DNA of 49,065 nucleotides from Poronia punctata (Eukaryota; Ascomycota; Sordariomycetes; Xylariales; Xylariaceae). The notes under the pieces are model-generated. The model was not told the origin of the DNA, ran no database searches, and saw only the letters and a list, made by a program, of their open reading frames with translations. Positions 26,929-38,123 of this stretch are shown one piece after another; positions within the stretch are counted from its first letter, which is position 1, and each line of letters opens with the position of its first letter. Location: NCBI GenBank assembly GCA_022579005.1, contig MU401704.1, forward strand, positions 1-49,065, written 5' to 3'. The translations under genes were made by a program, and so were the position numbers.

Positions 26929-28586
26929 ATGCACTTGAACATGGGCTACAACTCCGGCACCTTTGGTGTTGCTGTCAAGTCAGCCGCGGTCTTCATTTCG
27001 TCTCGCTGGCCGCGTCATGCTGGCGGGAACTGCATACGCTCTCTCCACCCTCCGAAAGCAGAGGGCATCCACAGCGGTCAACATACGGCATCTCCCCATT
27101 CATCTGTTCCACATCTTCCTCACCATCTCCATCAGGCCCACAAGCCGAAAGCGGCCGAGACGTCTGATCCCTTACAAATACTCTTTTGCGGCTCCGACGA
27201 GTTTAGCTGCACGTCACTAGAAGCGCTTCACAAGGAGCATATCGAGAACCCCGCCCTAGTCCGGTCAATCAACGTTGTCTTACGCCCTAGCAAGCCCACG
27301 GGACGTGGGTACAAGTCTCTTCGTGACCGTTAGTAAACCAGTCCAGCACGTATGCTGCTCGCCGTTCTCTGGACGGCGACACTTCGCTTCCTTGCCCGTC
27401 ATAGCTCGTCATAGCCGCTACCTTTAGGATCGACGGCCAAATAGAGGTGTACTGACTGCTAGATAGCACCCATCCGGGGCTTAGCAAAAAAACTTGGTCT
27501 GCAGATCCACGAGAAGGATACTTTTACTGGATGGAGCGTAGGTTTCCTGGGAATGCGAGCTGTCTGCGTTCGGTGTCAGCCTCACTAACAAGGGTACAGA
27601 TGCCTAGCGGGATCAACCTGATCGTGGCAGTGTCTTTTGGTCTATTTGTCCCCCCACGTTTACTGAGCGCAGCCAAGTACGGAGGCTTAAACTTACATCC
27701 TTCTCTCCTCCCCGACCTACGTGGGCCCGCGCCGCTCCAACATACTCTTTTAACTGGCCGGACATTGAGCGGCGTCTCGCTGCAGACGCTAGATCACAAG
27801 AACTTCGACCACGGTATGGTTCTCGCGCAGACACCAGCGGACCCCAAGCACAAGGATGCTTTACGCGTTCCTCAGGACTGCACCACTGTGGACGCTCTGC
27901 AGGCCCTCGTGGCCCCCGTGGCGGCCCATATGTTGGTCCATGCCCTACGCGCCGGTCTGCATGTTCCTCCGCTCGAAGAAAGAGGGTGGGCTCCGGACCC
28001 CACTCAACGCTCCATGCTCGTTCACGCCCCCAAAATCACAAAGAAAGACCGCCAGATAACTCTTGCGACGCTCCGTGAGTGCGATAATGAGCCCCCAGGT
28101 GCCCGAGGCACACTCTCTCGCCGTCAGGATGCCATTGGGCCGTTATGGTTCTGGTCCCGAGACCGCGAGGGCGCGCGAAAACGGATCATCATCGAAGAGC
28201 TAGAGGAGATGACGGATGATCAGACGCCCATCGACCGCCGGGCCATGATACATGAAGGCCTACCCAACTGTAGATATCCCGACGCGTATGACGCCAAAAC
28301 GCACGGGGACAATTACATCCATCGCCGCCCTTGCCTCATTCCGTTCGAGGAGGGTGAGGGCTCATCCGCCCGCCCCATCCCCAGCAGATATCTCGTGCTT
28401 TGGAATACTGCCGAGTCTACTGGGTCCGGTGATATATCAGGGGAAATGAGTCGAGCGAGTAGCCAATATGGCCTTTGCCTGGGCAAATATCGTGTCCTCA
28501 GCGTTAAAGTTGAGGGGGCGAAAGCAAAACCGGCATCATTGGCATTGCATCGTTTTTTCATTCATGACGCCAGACCGCACACTTGA
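26929..28586 (+). CDS. FMT1: Methionyl-tRNA formyltransferase, mitochondrial (3 exons)
   Basis: The predicted enzyme uses 10-formyltetrahydrofolate to formylate initiator Met-tRNA for mitochondrial translation. Gene model: exons 26929-27328, 27467-27537 and 27600-28586. Introns are 27329-27466 (GTTAGT..GATAG, branch CTGAC) and 27538-27599 (GTAGGT..ACAG, branch CTAAC). Splicing joins the reading frame without a stop and gives 485 residues. Residues 1 to about 80 are Arg/Ser/His-rich and suit a mitochondrial presequence. ILFCGSDEF (84-92) opens the formyltransferase domain, followed by GRGYKSLR (125-132). Exon 2 supplies PPIRGLAKKLGL. The catalytic set N188, H190 (GGLNLHPSLLPDLRG) and D227 (NFDHGMVLAQ) is present. 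HAPKITKKDR near 299 opens the C-terminal domain. Start: ATG at 26929 is the first in frame after the stop at 26770; ATG 26941 is an alternative. It converges with the STF2-like gene. Confidence 0.92.
27329..27466 (+). other. FMT1 intron 1
   Basis: This is a 138-nt phase-1 intron: donor GTTAGT, branch CTGAC at 27452-27456, acceptor GATAG. I preferred this acceptor over TTAG at 27484 because it restores the family sequence DPPIRGLA across the junction; the later one would delete six residues. Confidence 0.8.
27538..27599 (+). other. FMT1 intron 2
   Basis: This is a 62-nt phase-0 intron: donor GTAGGT, branch CTAAC at about 27584-27588, acceptor ACAG. Removing it joins DTFTGWS to MPSGINLIVAVSFG, as the family requires. 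Confidence 0.85.
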
Positions 28587-29238
28587 GTGTCTGGCTGGCT
28601 CAAGCAACTCACCAGGTGGACCCACATATGCTTTCTATATAGGGCGTCTATGCCCTCAAGCTGGACCTCTGCTAAATCCATGCGGGTCCGTGGGGATCCA
28701 GGGATCTCGGCTATAAATCTACTTGTATATTCCTAGGGTTTCATAGCATGGCATGATTGTAGGGGCACATAGGTGTCTGTGTTTATATGATATTAGAATG
28801 ATGAGTGTGTAGAACTAACACCTGTTGGCACTATGTGAATTGCGAGCTAGTGTGCTGACTGTAGTAAATAAATAGTCAAACACCTAATTATACACAGGCA
28901 TGGCATGCCCGGAATATGGCCAATATAAGTGCTAGTCAGGCAATGGATTTCGCAGATCTCGGCCTGTCCATACATCTCAAGCTTGCCTCGGTTTGAAGAC
29001 CACTTGAGGCGGCGCAGTCTTTCCTCGGGTACCCGAGGTTTGCTGAATTCTCTATGTCGTCTTCCCGGCCATTTCCTCTTCGTTTCGCCTTTGCCCCACC
29101 CCAGACTTTATTTTTCTCGTCTTCTGCTTTTCAAAAAAATTATATAACATAGCATAACATAACATAACATACACTGACCTACACGTATAAGATATTGGCT
29201 GCTGCTAGCAGGCAGGCCACATTCTAGAGGAACGGATT
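28587..29238. other. Convergent intergenic region between FMT1 and the STF2-like gene
   Basis: This is 652 bp of normal-composition sequence serving as the 3' region of both genes. AATAAATA near 28865 could be a poly(A) signal for FMT1. The only open frames are short and do not resemble protein-coding sequence. Confidence 0.5.
29145..29172. repeat. Pentanucleotide microsatellite (CATAA)n
   Basis: About five tandem CATAA/CATAG units just after the putative 3' end of the STF2-like gene. A likely polymorphic short tandem repeat. Confidence 0.75.
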
Positions 29239-29912
29239 TCAAATGCTCTTGTGGTATTTGTCGTCCACAGAGCTGGATTCGCTCGAGGACGTCTCCATCT
29301 TGATTAGAACATTTTCGCCCTCCGATGGCCCGTGGAGAGTCTCTTCAAAGACAGGCTCTGGTTCGTTGAACTCAAATTTGGTTTTGAAGTCCTTGAGGTG
29401 GTTAGAATAACCACTGCTGTTTGAGCGACGACGCGCATTAGAGAAGTTGAAATTCTCGTCCACTACCTCTTCGCCCATGCCACCCCTGTCGTAGACGGTC
29501 AGCAGGGTTTGCGAGAGGAACATGAAAGCCCAAGGACGCGTTGGACCGGTCAAATGCTACGTAAAGGGCACCGCGGGAACGGGTTGCGACATCCTTACCA
29601 GTTACCTTTCCCCCCACCGTTTTTCTTTGTCTTCTTGGGGTCAACCCCCTCAAAGCCATTCTTCGCAAAGAACTTGGGGACTGGATCATGGGGTACAACA
29701 ATGCCCTCAGCAAGACCAGCATGGTCCTTGTCGTTATATTTGTGGGAACGAGTCACTGCATACCCATAGTGTCATGTTAGCCAAAAGTCAATAAAGCCCG
29801 GGCTACCGAGGCAGCAACTCGAATTACACAATGAGTTCGGGAGGTTAACCCAGTCAACACAGCGTTCCTTGGCGGATGATGAGAGAGGTGGGAGAGGGTG
29901 GCTGAACATACT
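29239..29912 (-). CDS. STF2: STF2/TMA10-like small hydrophilic stress protein, start codon split by an intron
   Basis: Fungal Stf2/Tma10 family. In yeast these are small hydrophilic proteins described as ATPase-stabilising, ribosome-associated and desiccation-protective. Model: A of the ATG at 29912, exon 2 29755-29599, exon 3 29485-29239. Introns are 29911-29756 (GTATGT..GCAG, branch CTAAC) and 29598-29486 (GTAAGG..ACAG, branch CTGAC). Coding length is 405 nt (134 residues plus stop). It starts MTRSHKYNDKDHAGL. DPKKTKKNGGGKGNW (39-53) is the family core, continued across intron 2 by GGMGEEV. Then come FNFSNARRRSNSS (65-77) and DFKTKFEFNEPEPVFEE (85-101), the family C-terminal signature. The last 25 residues are Ser/Asp-rich and look species-specific. 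No signal peptide or membrane segment is seen. It is convergent with FMT1. No in-frame ATG precedes the split start. Confidence 0.88.
29486..29598 (-). other. Intron 2 of the STF2-like gene
   Basis: This is a 113-nt phase-2 intron with donor GTAAGG, branch CTGAC and acceptor ACAG. It splits the tryptophan codon (TG|G) of the GKGNW core, so the signature is complete only after splicing. Confidence 0.85.
29756..29911 (-). other. Intron 1 of the STF2-like gene, inside the start codon
   Basis: This is a 156-nt intron with a consensus donor GTATGT, branch GCTAACA and acceptor ATGCAG. The upstream exon ends CAGCA and the next begins TGACTCG, so the ATG exists only in spliced RNA. Confidence 0.78.
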
Positions 29913-30439
29913 GCTGGACACGTTTAATGCGGCCAGGCAGGATTCACTTTGCCACCGGCAATCGAGGGTTGATGACGGCACACTGTTGGCCGAGCGAACA
30001 AAGGAAACTATGAGAAGACGACGACTTAAGTCTAGGAAGATGGAATTGGATGGAATTCGCCCGTCCGGTTTAGGGAGACTATGGGATAGGGGAAGGAACC
30101 GTGAGGAGGAGGGCAAGTAATGTGAGTAGAAAGAGGTAACTTAACTAAGTTATAGTCGATGGGCAAAGAGAGACGAGCAGGAGGGGAAGAGGATATCAAT
30201 GCAGGTTGAGGGCTATGTAAGGAAATGACGACCGAACAAGATACTCCACGCCAATTGGTTAGTCCTAGGTTGGCTGGTGTGGGGGAATAGCTCTCTCCAA
30301 GTGAAAAGGTGGGAAGTAGGTACGTCGTAGGACAGATGTGATGACCTGAGGTTAACCCCCCCTGTAACCTGTAGATTACCCCGACCGTTGCATGTACCAT
30401 GAATCAGGTAGGTACATCGGCCAGCTAACATACCCTGTA
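29913..30439 (-). promoter_or_regulatory. Promoter and 5' leader of the STF2-like gene
   Basis: On the minus strand this region is pyrimidine-rich (about 30030-30200), typical of fungal promoters and leaders. A palindromic CCAATTGG lies at 30251-30258. CCCCT/AGGGG motifs, matching the fungal stress response element, occur at 30182-30186 and 30359-30363. Stress control would fit the family, but the motif is short and may occur by chance. The transcription start is not determinable. Confidence 0.5.
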
Positions 30440-30750
30440 AAGCAAGTTTTTCATAGAGTTAAACTTTCTAAAAATAAAAACCTAAATTTTTAAATAAAAG
30501 TTTATTATTAAGCTAACTTACTTTATAGATCTTTTTTAAAAAAAGAAAAAAAGAACCTAAAAAAACTGTTTATTTATTATATTATATTATTATAACAATA
30601 TTATTAAAAAATATAATATAAAAGTTAAACTATAAAGTATTAAATATAGTAATAATTTAAAGATTAGTTAAAGTTTAAAAAATATATAATACTTTATTTA
30701 GCTAAGCTTTAAACTTTATAAATTATATATTTTTAATTTAGTTTTTTATA
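30440..30750. other. Transition from gene island to AT-rich DNA
   Basis: Base composition falls within about 40 bp after 30440. The remaining 300 bp is AT-rich with no gene and no recognised repeat. It may be flanking host DNA affected by spreading mutation or a remnant of another element. Confidence 0.45.
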
Positions 30751-30955
30751 TATTTAGTAAACAAAACTATAAAGTAGTATAGTAAATTTTATAGATTAAT
30801 AATATAAAAAAGAAAAAATCTAGCAAGGTTAGGTTAATTAGTTATTACTAACTAATTAACCTTAATATGCTAGTCTTTATTTAATTTAGCTATTTAATTT
30901 ATAGGCTATAAGACCTTATTTTTTTAATAAGTTCTTTTATAATACGTTATATTAA
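30751..30955 (-). repeat. 3' LTR of the outer gypsy element, with a hairpin
   Basis: Matches 46674-46877. It contains a perfect 14-bp inverted repeat (30831-30844 with 30849-30862, loop TTAC). The edges are where the copies diverge (TATTTAGTAA .. TTATATTAA). Confidence 0.78.
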
Positions 30956-33524
30956 GTGCCGGCTATATAAAAAATTAGCATTAACTTTAACAAATATAAG
31001 CAAAGGCAAATTTTTTTATTTTTATACTTTTTTAATTTTTTTTTGCTTTATAAGGTTGCTTAAGCTAATTTGCAAGTATTTTTTATTTTATAGCCGGTTT
31101 GCTGCCTTTTTAAATCTAGTATTTTTTAATGTTTTTTTAGCGTTATAAAGTTACTACTTTAAACGCTACTAATTATTTTTATAACTATATTTTTTTTATT
31201 TAATTAAATACTAAAAACTTTTTTAGTTTAGTTTAGCTTATAACTTAAAATAGTTTTAATTTTATAAGCTTTGTTAGCTTTAACTAAATCTAGCTAATTG
31301 TTTTAAATAAGTTTAAAAGCTAAAATAGTACAGTAAAAAAAATCCTTTTTTTAAAAAAAGAAAAATAAGCTATAAAAATAATAAGGTATATGCTAAATAT
31401 TTTTAAAAAGTTAATTTTATAAGCTAGTTTTTTTACTTATTGTTTTACTTTTTATAAACTAGCTTATTATTATAAAAACTTTTTTAAAGGCTTTTTAAGT
31501 AAGTAATAGCTATAATAAAGTTTAAAATAAACTTTATTGCTAAATTTAAATTTAATTATTTAATATTTTTAATTATAGAACTACTTAGCTTAAGTAGTAG
31601 TAAAATTTATAGCAAGTTTTACGTTTTAGTATAAATAAATTTAAATAGTATTTAAAGTTTTTAATTTTATTGCTACTAAACTTTTAAACTATATAATTAT
31701 ATTATTAAAGCTAAAAATATAAAAACTAAAAAGTAGTTTGTACGCTAAAGCTTTAATAGTTTTAAAATAAGCACTATTTAGGTTTTATTATAGTACTAGC
31801 AATAAGTTAGTTTATTAACTTTTTAAGTGCTTAAAGTAATAAAAGAAAATAGCTATTTTAACTATTTAATTTTTTTATTTTAATACTTTATTAGTTTATA
31901 AGTAGTATGCTATTAACATTAGCAATTTTATACTAAAGCTTTTTTAAAGCTTTTTTAAAAAAGCTAATATAAACTTTTAGTTTTAGTTTAAAATTATGCT
32001 AAAAAAAGCTTTTTAATTAGCTATTAAAGCTGCTTTAATAAATACTTTAGCTTAGTTTTTTATTATATACTTTATATTGCTAAGTAATAATAATAAGCGC
32101 TTTAAAGTAATATATATAACTATTATTAAAGCGTTAAAATAGTTATTTTTTTAATTTTTTTTAAAAAAGTTAATTACTTTAACTTTTAAAAAGCTTATAA
32201 TAAAGTTTATTATAATAGTTTTTATAAGCTATAAATTAACTAGTTTTATTGCTTAATAAAGTCTAAGTATTTTTTTTTATAATATAGCATATAGCTTATA
32301 AGCATTGCAATAGTTAATATATTTTTTAACTAGCTTTGTTTTTTTTAAAATTAAGTACTGCTTAAAGTTTTATAGCATTTGTTATTTTTTAAAGTAATAT
32401 TTATTATTATAAGCTATTGCTATAAACGTTTTAATTAAGTTTTTTAAAATATATAGTTTTTATTTATTTTTTTAATTAATATTATATATTAATTTATTAT
32501 TAGTTATAAATAAATAGCTTAGCTTAAAAAATTTAATAATATTTTTATTAGTTTTTTCTAAATATAATTTAAAATATGTTTATATTTAAAATCTTTTTTA
32601 TATTTTTTTTAAAATATCTTTTTTATTTTAAAGTTTATAATAGCTCTAGCTTTTATTAGCTATACTTAATTAAAAGTAGGTTTTTTGTTTAAATAAATTA
32701 TTTTTTTATTTTTATTTATTTTATTAGCTACGTTTTAAAAGCAGCTTAGTATATTTAAAATAAAGTTAAAACGTTTTTGTACGTAATATGTTTATAAACT
32801 ATATTAAAAAAGTAAATAAAAGCGTTAACTAGCTATTTATTTACTTTATTAGTTAATATAATATTAAAGCTAATTTAGTTTAAAATACTTTTTATTGCTA
32901 AATAATTTATTAAAACAACTATAAAGTTATTTAATGCTTTTATTATAGTTTTTAATTCTTTGCAAATTTAAACTATATAAGCTACTTTTATTTTTAAAAA
33001 GCTATATTATAATTTTAGCTATAAAACTAGTTAACTTAAAAATATTATAAGCTTTATTTAAATATTTAAAATTATTGCTTTAAGTTACTAAGTATAACTT
33101 TTTTAATATAAAACATTATAACTTTAAAGCTTTTTTTAATAAAGCGTTAACTTATATAAATAGCATTTTAGCTAAGTTATAGTGCTTAAAAATAATATGC
33201 TTATAAATAAAGTTTTATACTGCTTTAAAAATTTATTTTTTAACTTTTATTAGTTTAAAATAAGTTAATTAAACATACGCTTAATATTTTTTAAAATTAT
33301 TATTAGCTACTTTTTTTTTATACTTTTTATTTAATAAAGCAGGTTTTTTTTTATAATAGCTTTATATATTAAGCGTAGTAAAGTAATAATGTTTAAAAAA
33401 ACCTATTATTACTAAAGTATTGTTTTAAAGCTTTTAAATTATTTAAAAATGCTAAGTTTTAAAATGTAGCTAAACAATGCTTTATTGTTGCTATTTTAAA
33501 AAAGTTAACTTAAGATTTTAACAA
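30956..33524 (-). other. Presumed RNase H/integrase region of the outer gypsy element
   Basis: Position downstream of the RT on the minus strand and upstream of the 3' LTR is where gypsy elements keep RNase H and integrase. All frames are broken and I could not read individual motifs. Confidence 0.4.
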
Positions 33525-33662
33525 TTTTACTAAAAACTATTTTAAAAACAATTTTTTTAAAAACATTAAAATATATTTTTATTTAAATAATATAAATACT
33601 TTATAAAAGTGTTTAAAATAATTTTTTTTATTATTTAAAAATATTATAATATTATTAATAAA
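33525..33662 (-). pseudogene. Gypsy reverse transcriptase remnant of the outer element
   Basis: The minus strand from 33662 reads FINNIIIFLNNKK, then KHFYKVFILFK and, after a stop, a stretch like the LxPKKSxF motif. This is the gypsy-type YxDD region (family pattern YxDDIxIFSxxxxEH..HV). Both aspartate codons (33651-33656) read AAT. Confidence 0.72.
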
Positions 33663-36600
33663 CGCTTTATAAAAAAATTTATATAGTTTTAAAGTATAAT
33701 TTATAAAGCGCTATATATAAGCTAAAAAGTTATAAAAGCTTATTAATATTACTATTAATTATTTTAGCTTTTAAAGCCTTAATACTATAAATTTATTTTT
33801 ATAGTTTAAGTATACTTTAAATTAGTAAAAAAAAGCAGTAGTATTTATAATAATAACGTATTTTTTATTATAAAGTAATTTAATTACTTTTAATTATAAA
33901 AGTAGTAAATAGTTATTAAGTATAAGTATTTTATTAAAAGCTTAAAAGTTTATTATAAGTTTTGTTTATATACTTTTTTTAACTTATTAGTATACTATAA
34001 AAGTTAAATATATAAAAAAACTAAGTTTATTTACTTACTTTATATAGTTTTATTTATAAAGTTTATTAAACACTTTATTTAAAATAGCTTAATTTTTTAT
34101 GCTAAAAAAGTGTAGTTAGCTATTTAGCTTTATTTGTTGCTAGTTATTTACTAAAGGTATTTTTATTTAATTATTTTTTAAAATGTTAATAATGCTTTAA
34201 TTAGTTTAGATTTTTAAAAAGTTTTTTAAAATTTATAAGATTTTGCTACTAGCAAAGTTTAAGCTAGCATAAATAAATTATTTATTAAAACTAGTAATTT
34301 TTTTAGCTTTTAAAAACTTATAAATGCTTATAATTAAAAAAAACTTTATTACTTTAAAACGTTTAAAATTAGCTTTGTTTTTTATTATATAATTACTTTT
34401 ATTTTTAAGTATTAGTATATTAAATACTTTTACTACTTTAAGCTAAGTTATAGCGTTTTATAATTTTTTACTATAAGTAAAATACTTATTTATAGCTAAT
34501 GCTATATATATAAGTTAATTTAAAAATCTAGCGCTAATAAAGCACTTAATTAAAAAGATTATAAGTATATAAGTTTTTTTTATAAAAGCCTTTATAAAAA
34601 ATAATACTTATAATAATACTATAACTACTACTATAGCTTTAAAGCATTTTTTAAAATACTTTTTTTAACTTTTTTTGCTTAAAGTAATAAGTTAGCTATA
34701 ATAATAGTATTTAAAGTAGTTAATTTTATAAATAAAAAGATTATATTTTTCTAAGTTAAATTAAATATAAAATCTTAGTTTAAAAGAAATAACTTATATA
34801 AAGTAAAAGCTAAAAGTGCTTTTTTTAGTCCTAATATTACTTTTTATATTAGTATTACTTTTTAAATATATAAGTAAAATTATACTTAAATTATAAAAAA
34901 AGTTTTAAAGCCTTTAATAGTGCTAAAAATAATAGCTTTAAACTTAAAGTTAATTTAAGCTTTATAAGTATTGCTAAAGTTAGTTTTTAATAATATTTAA
35001 GGTTTTATTGCTTTATTTAATACTTATATAAAAACATTAAATTTAATTTATTTATTTTTAGTTTTGTTTAATCTTACTATATATATTTATAAAATAGCTT
35101 ATTTTATATATTTAACTTATTTTCTTTTAATACTTTATACTTTGCTTAATTATTTTTTAATAATATAATTAATTAGATTTAGTAAGTTTTAAGTAATTAT
35201 ATTTTATTTAGTACTAATATTAAAGCATATTATAGTTTTAGTAGCTTTAAAGCTAAATTAAACTAAAGTTTTTAAGTATAAGTATTAAAACTAACTAATT
35301 AATTTTTTAAACTATGCTTTTAAAAAAGTTAAAATGTAAATATTTAGTTTTTAAACTTAAAATTAATAAATATAATAAAGTAGGTTTTTTTATTTTGCTT
35401 TTTTTTATATTCTTTTAAATACTTAAATAGCTAATTTTATAGATTAAAAAACTAGTTATACTTTATATATATATATTTTAGTTGCTTTAAAATAATACTA
35501 TTTTATAATTTAGCAAGTTTTTAATTACATTTTTTACTATACTTTTTTTTTTAATTTAAAAATGTTTTGCTACAATGTTTGCATTAAACATTATAGTTCA
35601 CTACTATAAAAGCTTAATGTAAGTTAAAGTTTAAATTGCTATTAAATAAATTGCTAAAATTCTTTTTATTTACTTTAAATTTGTTTTTAAAGTTTTTTTC
35701 TTTTATAAGGTTTAAATAGTCTTTTTTTAATTTTTATTTTTTAATTTGGTTTTGTTTTAAAGCTTATTTTTATTTTATAATTTTTTTTAAATTTTTTTTA
35801 ATTTTTAAATTAGTAGTTGTTTTTTTTATAGTTGTTTTTATAATAACTATAGTTATTATTATAGTTATAGCTTTTATTACGCTTATTATTGCGCTAGCAG
35901 CTTTTATTTTTATTATTGCTTTTATTATTTAATTAATTTTTAAAAAAGTTGTTAAGCTATTTTTTTATTTCTTTTTTTAAATTTATAAGTATATAAACTT
36001 AGCTGCTAATAAAAGTACTGCTTTTTTGCAAGCAAAACGTTTAAAGTACTTACTAAAGCTTTTTTTTTAATTTAATACTAGTACGTTTTACTTTAAAAAG
36101 TTTTTTATAGCTAACTATGCTGCTATTATTACTTTTATTTAATTAAAATTGTTTTTTGCTAGTAAATAACTTATATAAGCATATTAAAGTTTTTTTTAAA
36201 AGTTTTTTTTTAAAGCATTTTTATTATATATAATATTTTTTAATTTAAAACGTAAAACATTATTTTATTTAGTAGCAATGCTTAAGGCTATAGTAAAACG
36301 TTAACTAAAGTAGTTTATTATACTTTAAATACTTTTATTTTAAAAGCGCTGCCTTTTTTTAATAGTTAAAATTAAGTTTTACTATTAAGCTATAGCTTTA
36401 CTTAATAAAGTTAGCTATAGCTATATTAGCTATTTTTTATAAGTGCTTTTTTTTATACTTTTTAGTATAGCGTTAACTTTATTAATAAACGCTTATACGT
36501 TTATATAAATAGTTTTAAATTTTTTATTAACTTTTTTAAAGTTTTTTAAATTTTTAAAGTTAAATATAAAAATACTTATGTTTTTTTTAATTTTTATTTT

Positions 36601-37787
36601 TTAGTTACTAGATTTAGTACTAAATAGCAATGTTAAGTTATAATATAGGTATTTATTGCCTTTTAAAAGACTAAGTAAACTTAGTAAACCTAGTAGTTTT
36701 AATAGTTTGTTTTTTTACTTTAAAGTTTATATAAACCTTTTAAAAGTTAAAATAAGTTTTTAAAAAAGTTATTTTTATTATCTAGGTTATTCTTTTAAAA
36801 GTTATTAGTTAAAGCACTTTATTAGTTTAATTAAGTATATAAAATAAAGTATATAATATTTTTATTATAATTAAAGTAATTTTTTAAAGTATTTATTATT
36901 ATTAGTTTAATTATAAGTTAAACTAAAAAGTTTGTAAATTAAACTTATAATTAGTTATTTTATAGTAGTACGTACTTTGTTAATTAAAAGTTAACTTATA
37001 ATAATAAGTTAAAGTTTTTATAAAAGTTATTAAAATTAGCTAAAGTTATATAACTTAAAAAAAAACTTTTAAAATTTTAAAATTTTTATTAAAAAGCTTT
37101 TATTACTAATATAAGTTAGTACATATTTATATACTAAATAAAGCTTAGTTAAGCTATTTTTAGTTGCTGCTTTAGTTAACACGCTTGCGCTTATACTAGT
37201 GTAAGTATAGTAAGTACCTATTAATTCCAAGCAAAAGTTTCTAAAATATAAAATGTTAAAAGAATAATAAAAAATAAAAGATAAACTGTAACAATTATAT
37301 ACCCTTGCCTATTAAATAAAGATTTTTATTCTCTATTTAACAATATTTTAACTAGGTTGCTACCTATTTTATTTAACTAATTAGAAATATTATAAAAATT
37401 CTTTAAAAGTAGTACGTACTTCTAACCTTAATATCTTAGCCAATACTTAATTAAAAAAAAATACTACTATGTATAAAAATGGTTTATTTTTTTTAGCCTC
37501 TTTTATTTTTTATCATTTTTTAAATATTAAAAGTAAAGCGTAGTAAGTAGTTAAAGTAAGTAAGTTTTAGTGTAAAACATCGTGTTGCTCAGAATTAATA
37601 AGCTCCTACTGTATAAGTATATATGCAAGTGCAAGTGCAAGTATAAGTACAAGTATTGTTGCTAAAGGATTTAGTATTATCAGCTTACTTTAAGCAGCTT
37701 AAATAAACTAGTTTATTTTACTTATTATTGTTTTTATATTTTTATTTAAAGCTTAAAGTTAATTAAATATAAGTTTTACTTAATTAC
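33663..37787 (-). other. Presumed gag/protease/N-terminal RT region of the outer gypsy element
   Basis: By gypsy gene order this holds gag and protease. The section 37190-37787 is visibly less AT-rich than the rest. It contains a short GTGCAA/GTATAA hexamer run at about 37625-37656. No intact frame remains. Confidence 0.4.
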
Positions 37788-37792
37788 CTAAG

Positions 37793-38110
37793 TGTAATGT
37801 GTTTAAGCAGAATAACTAGTGCAAAGACTAATATTTACCTTATGTTAATAATAAAATTTAAAGGTAAAGAATTAAAAACTAAAATATATAGTGCAGTGTT
37901 GTTTATACTTATTTATATTTTCTTTGTTTTAAGGCTTTACTATTGCCCTTGCCTAAAGTTTATTTATAGCTATTACCTCTTACTATAAGCCCTTAATAAA
38001 AAGGTAGTAGGTACAATCCTATAGCTATTAAGTTAACAGGTCTATTTTATGTTTATAGGATCTATAAGATTAATTGGATTAATGAATATAGGGACTACCT
38101 TTTTGTTACA
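37793..38110 (-). repeat. 3' LTR of the inner gypsy element
   Basis: 318 bp, TGTAATGTG .. TTGTTACA. It is notably less mutated than its partner; a 63-codon open frame inside it is chance. The adjoining 38111-38123 is the polypurine tract on the minus strand. Confidence 0.9.
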
Positions 38111-38123
38111 ATCCCTCCCTTGC

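Noticed and set aside
27485..27599. FMT1 exon 3 starting at an ATG at 27531, or intron 1 ending at 27484
   Set aside because: The first would place intron 2 sequence in the protein. The second deletes the conserved PPIRGLA stretch. Both are worse than the spliced model.
28252..28716. Short open frames overlapping the FMT1 C-terminus (both strands)
   Set aside because: Frame shadows of the GC-balanced FMT1 exon 3.
29438..29794. Open frames on both strands over the 5' half of the STF2-like gene (for example minus 29438-29722 and plus 29509-29769)
   Set aside because: They are shadows of exon 2 and intron 2 of the STF2-like gene, with non-ATG starts and no family resemblance.
29772..30431. Minus-strand frames of 72-122 codons (29772-30116, 30032-30400, 30213-30431) and plus frame 29869-30120
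   Set aside because: They start at TTG or similar codons, have promoter-like pyrimidine-rich composition and overlap each other. The first only reflects the leader and intron of the STF2-like gene.
37625..37656. CRISPR-like or satellite array (GTGCAA hexamers)
   Set aside because: Only about five imperfect hexamers without spacers; simple sequence repeat.
37797..37988. 63-codon open frame on the + strand
   Set aside because: It lies wholly inside the 318-bp LTR of the inner gypsy element, is on the strand opposite to the element and has stops in the partner LTR.
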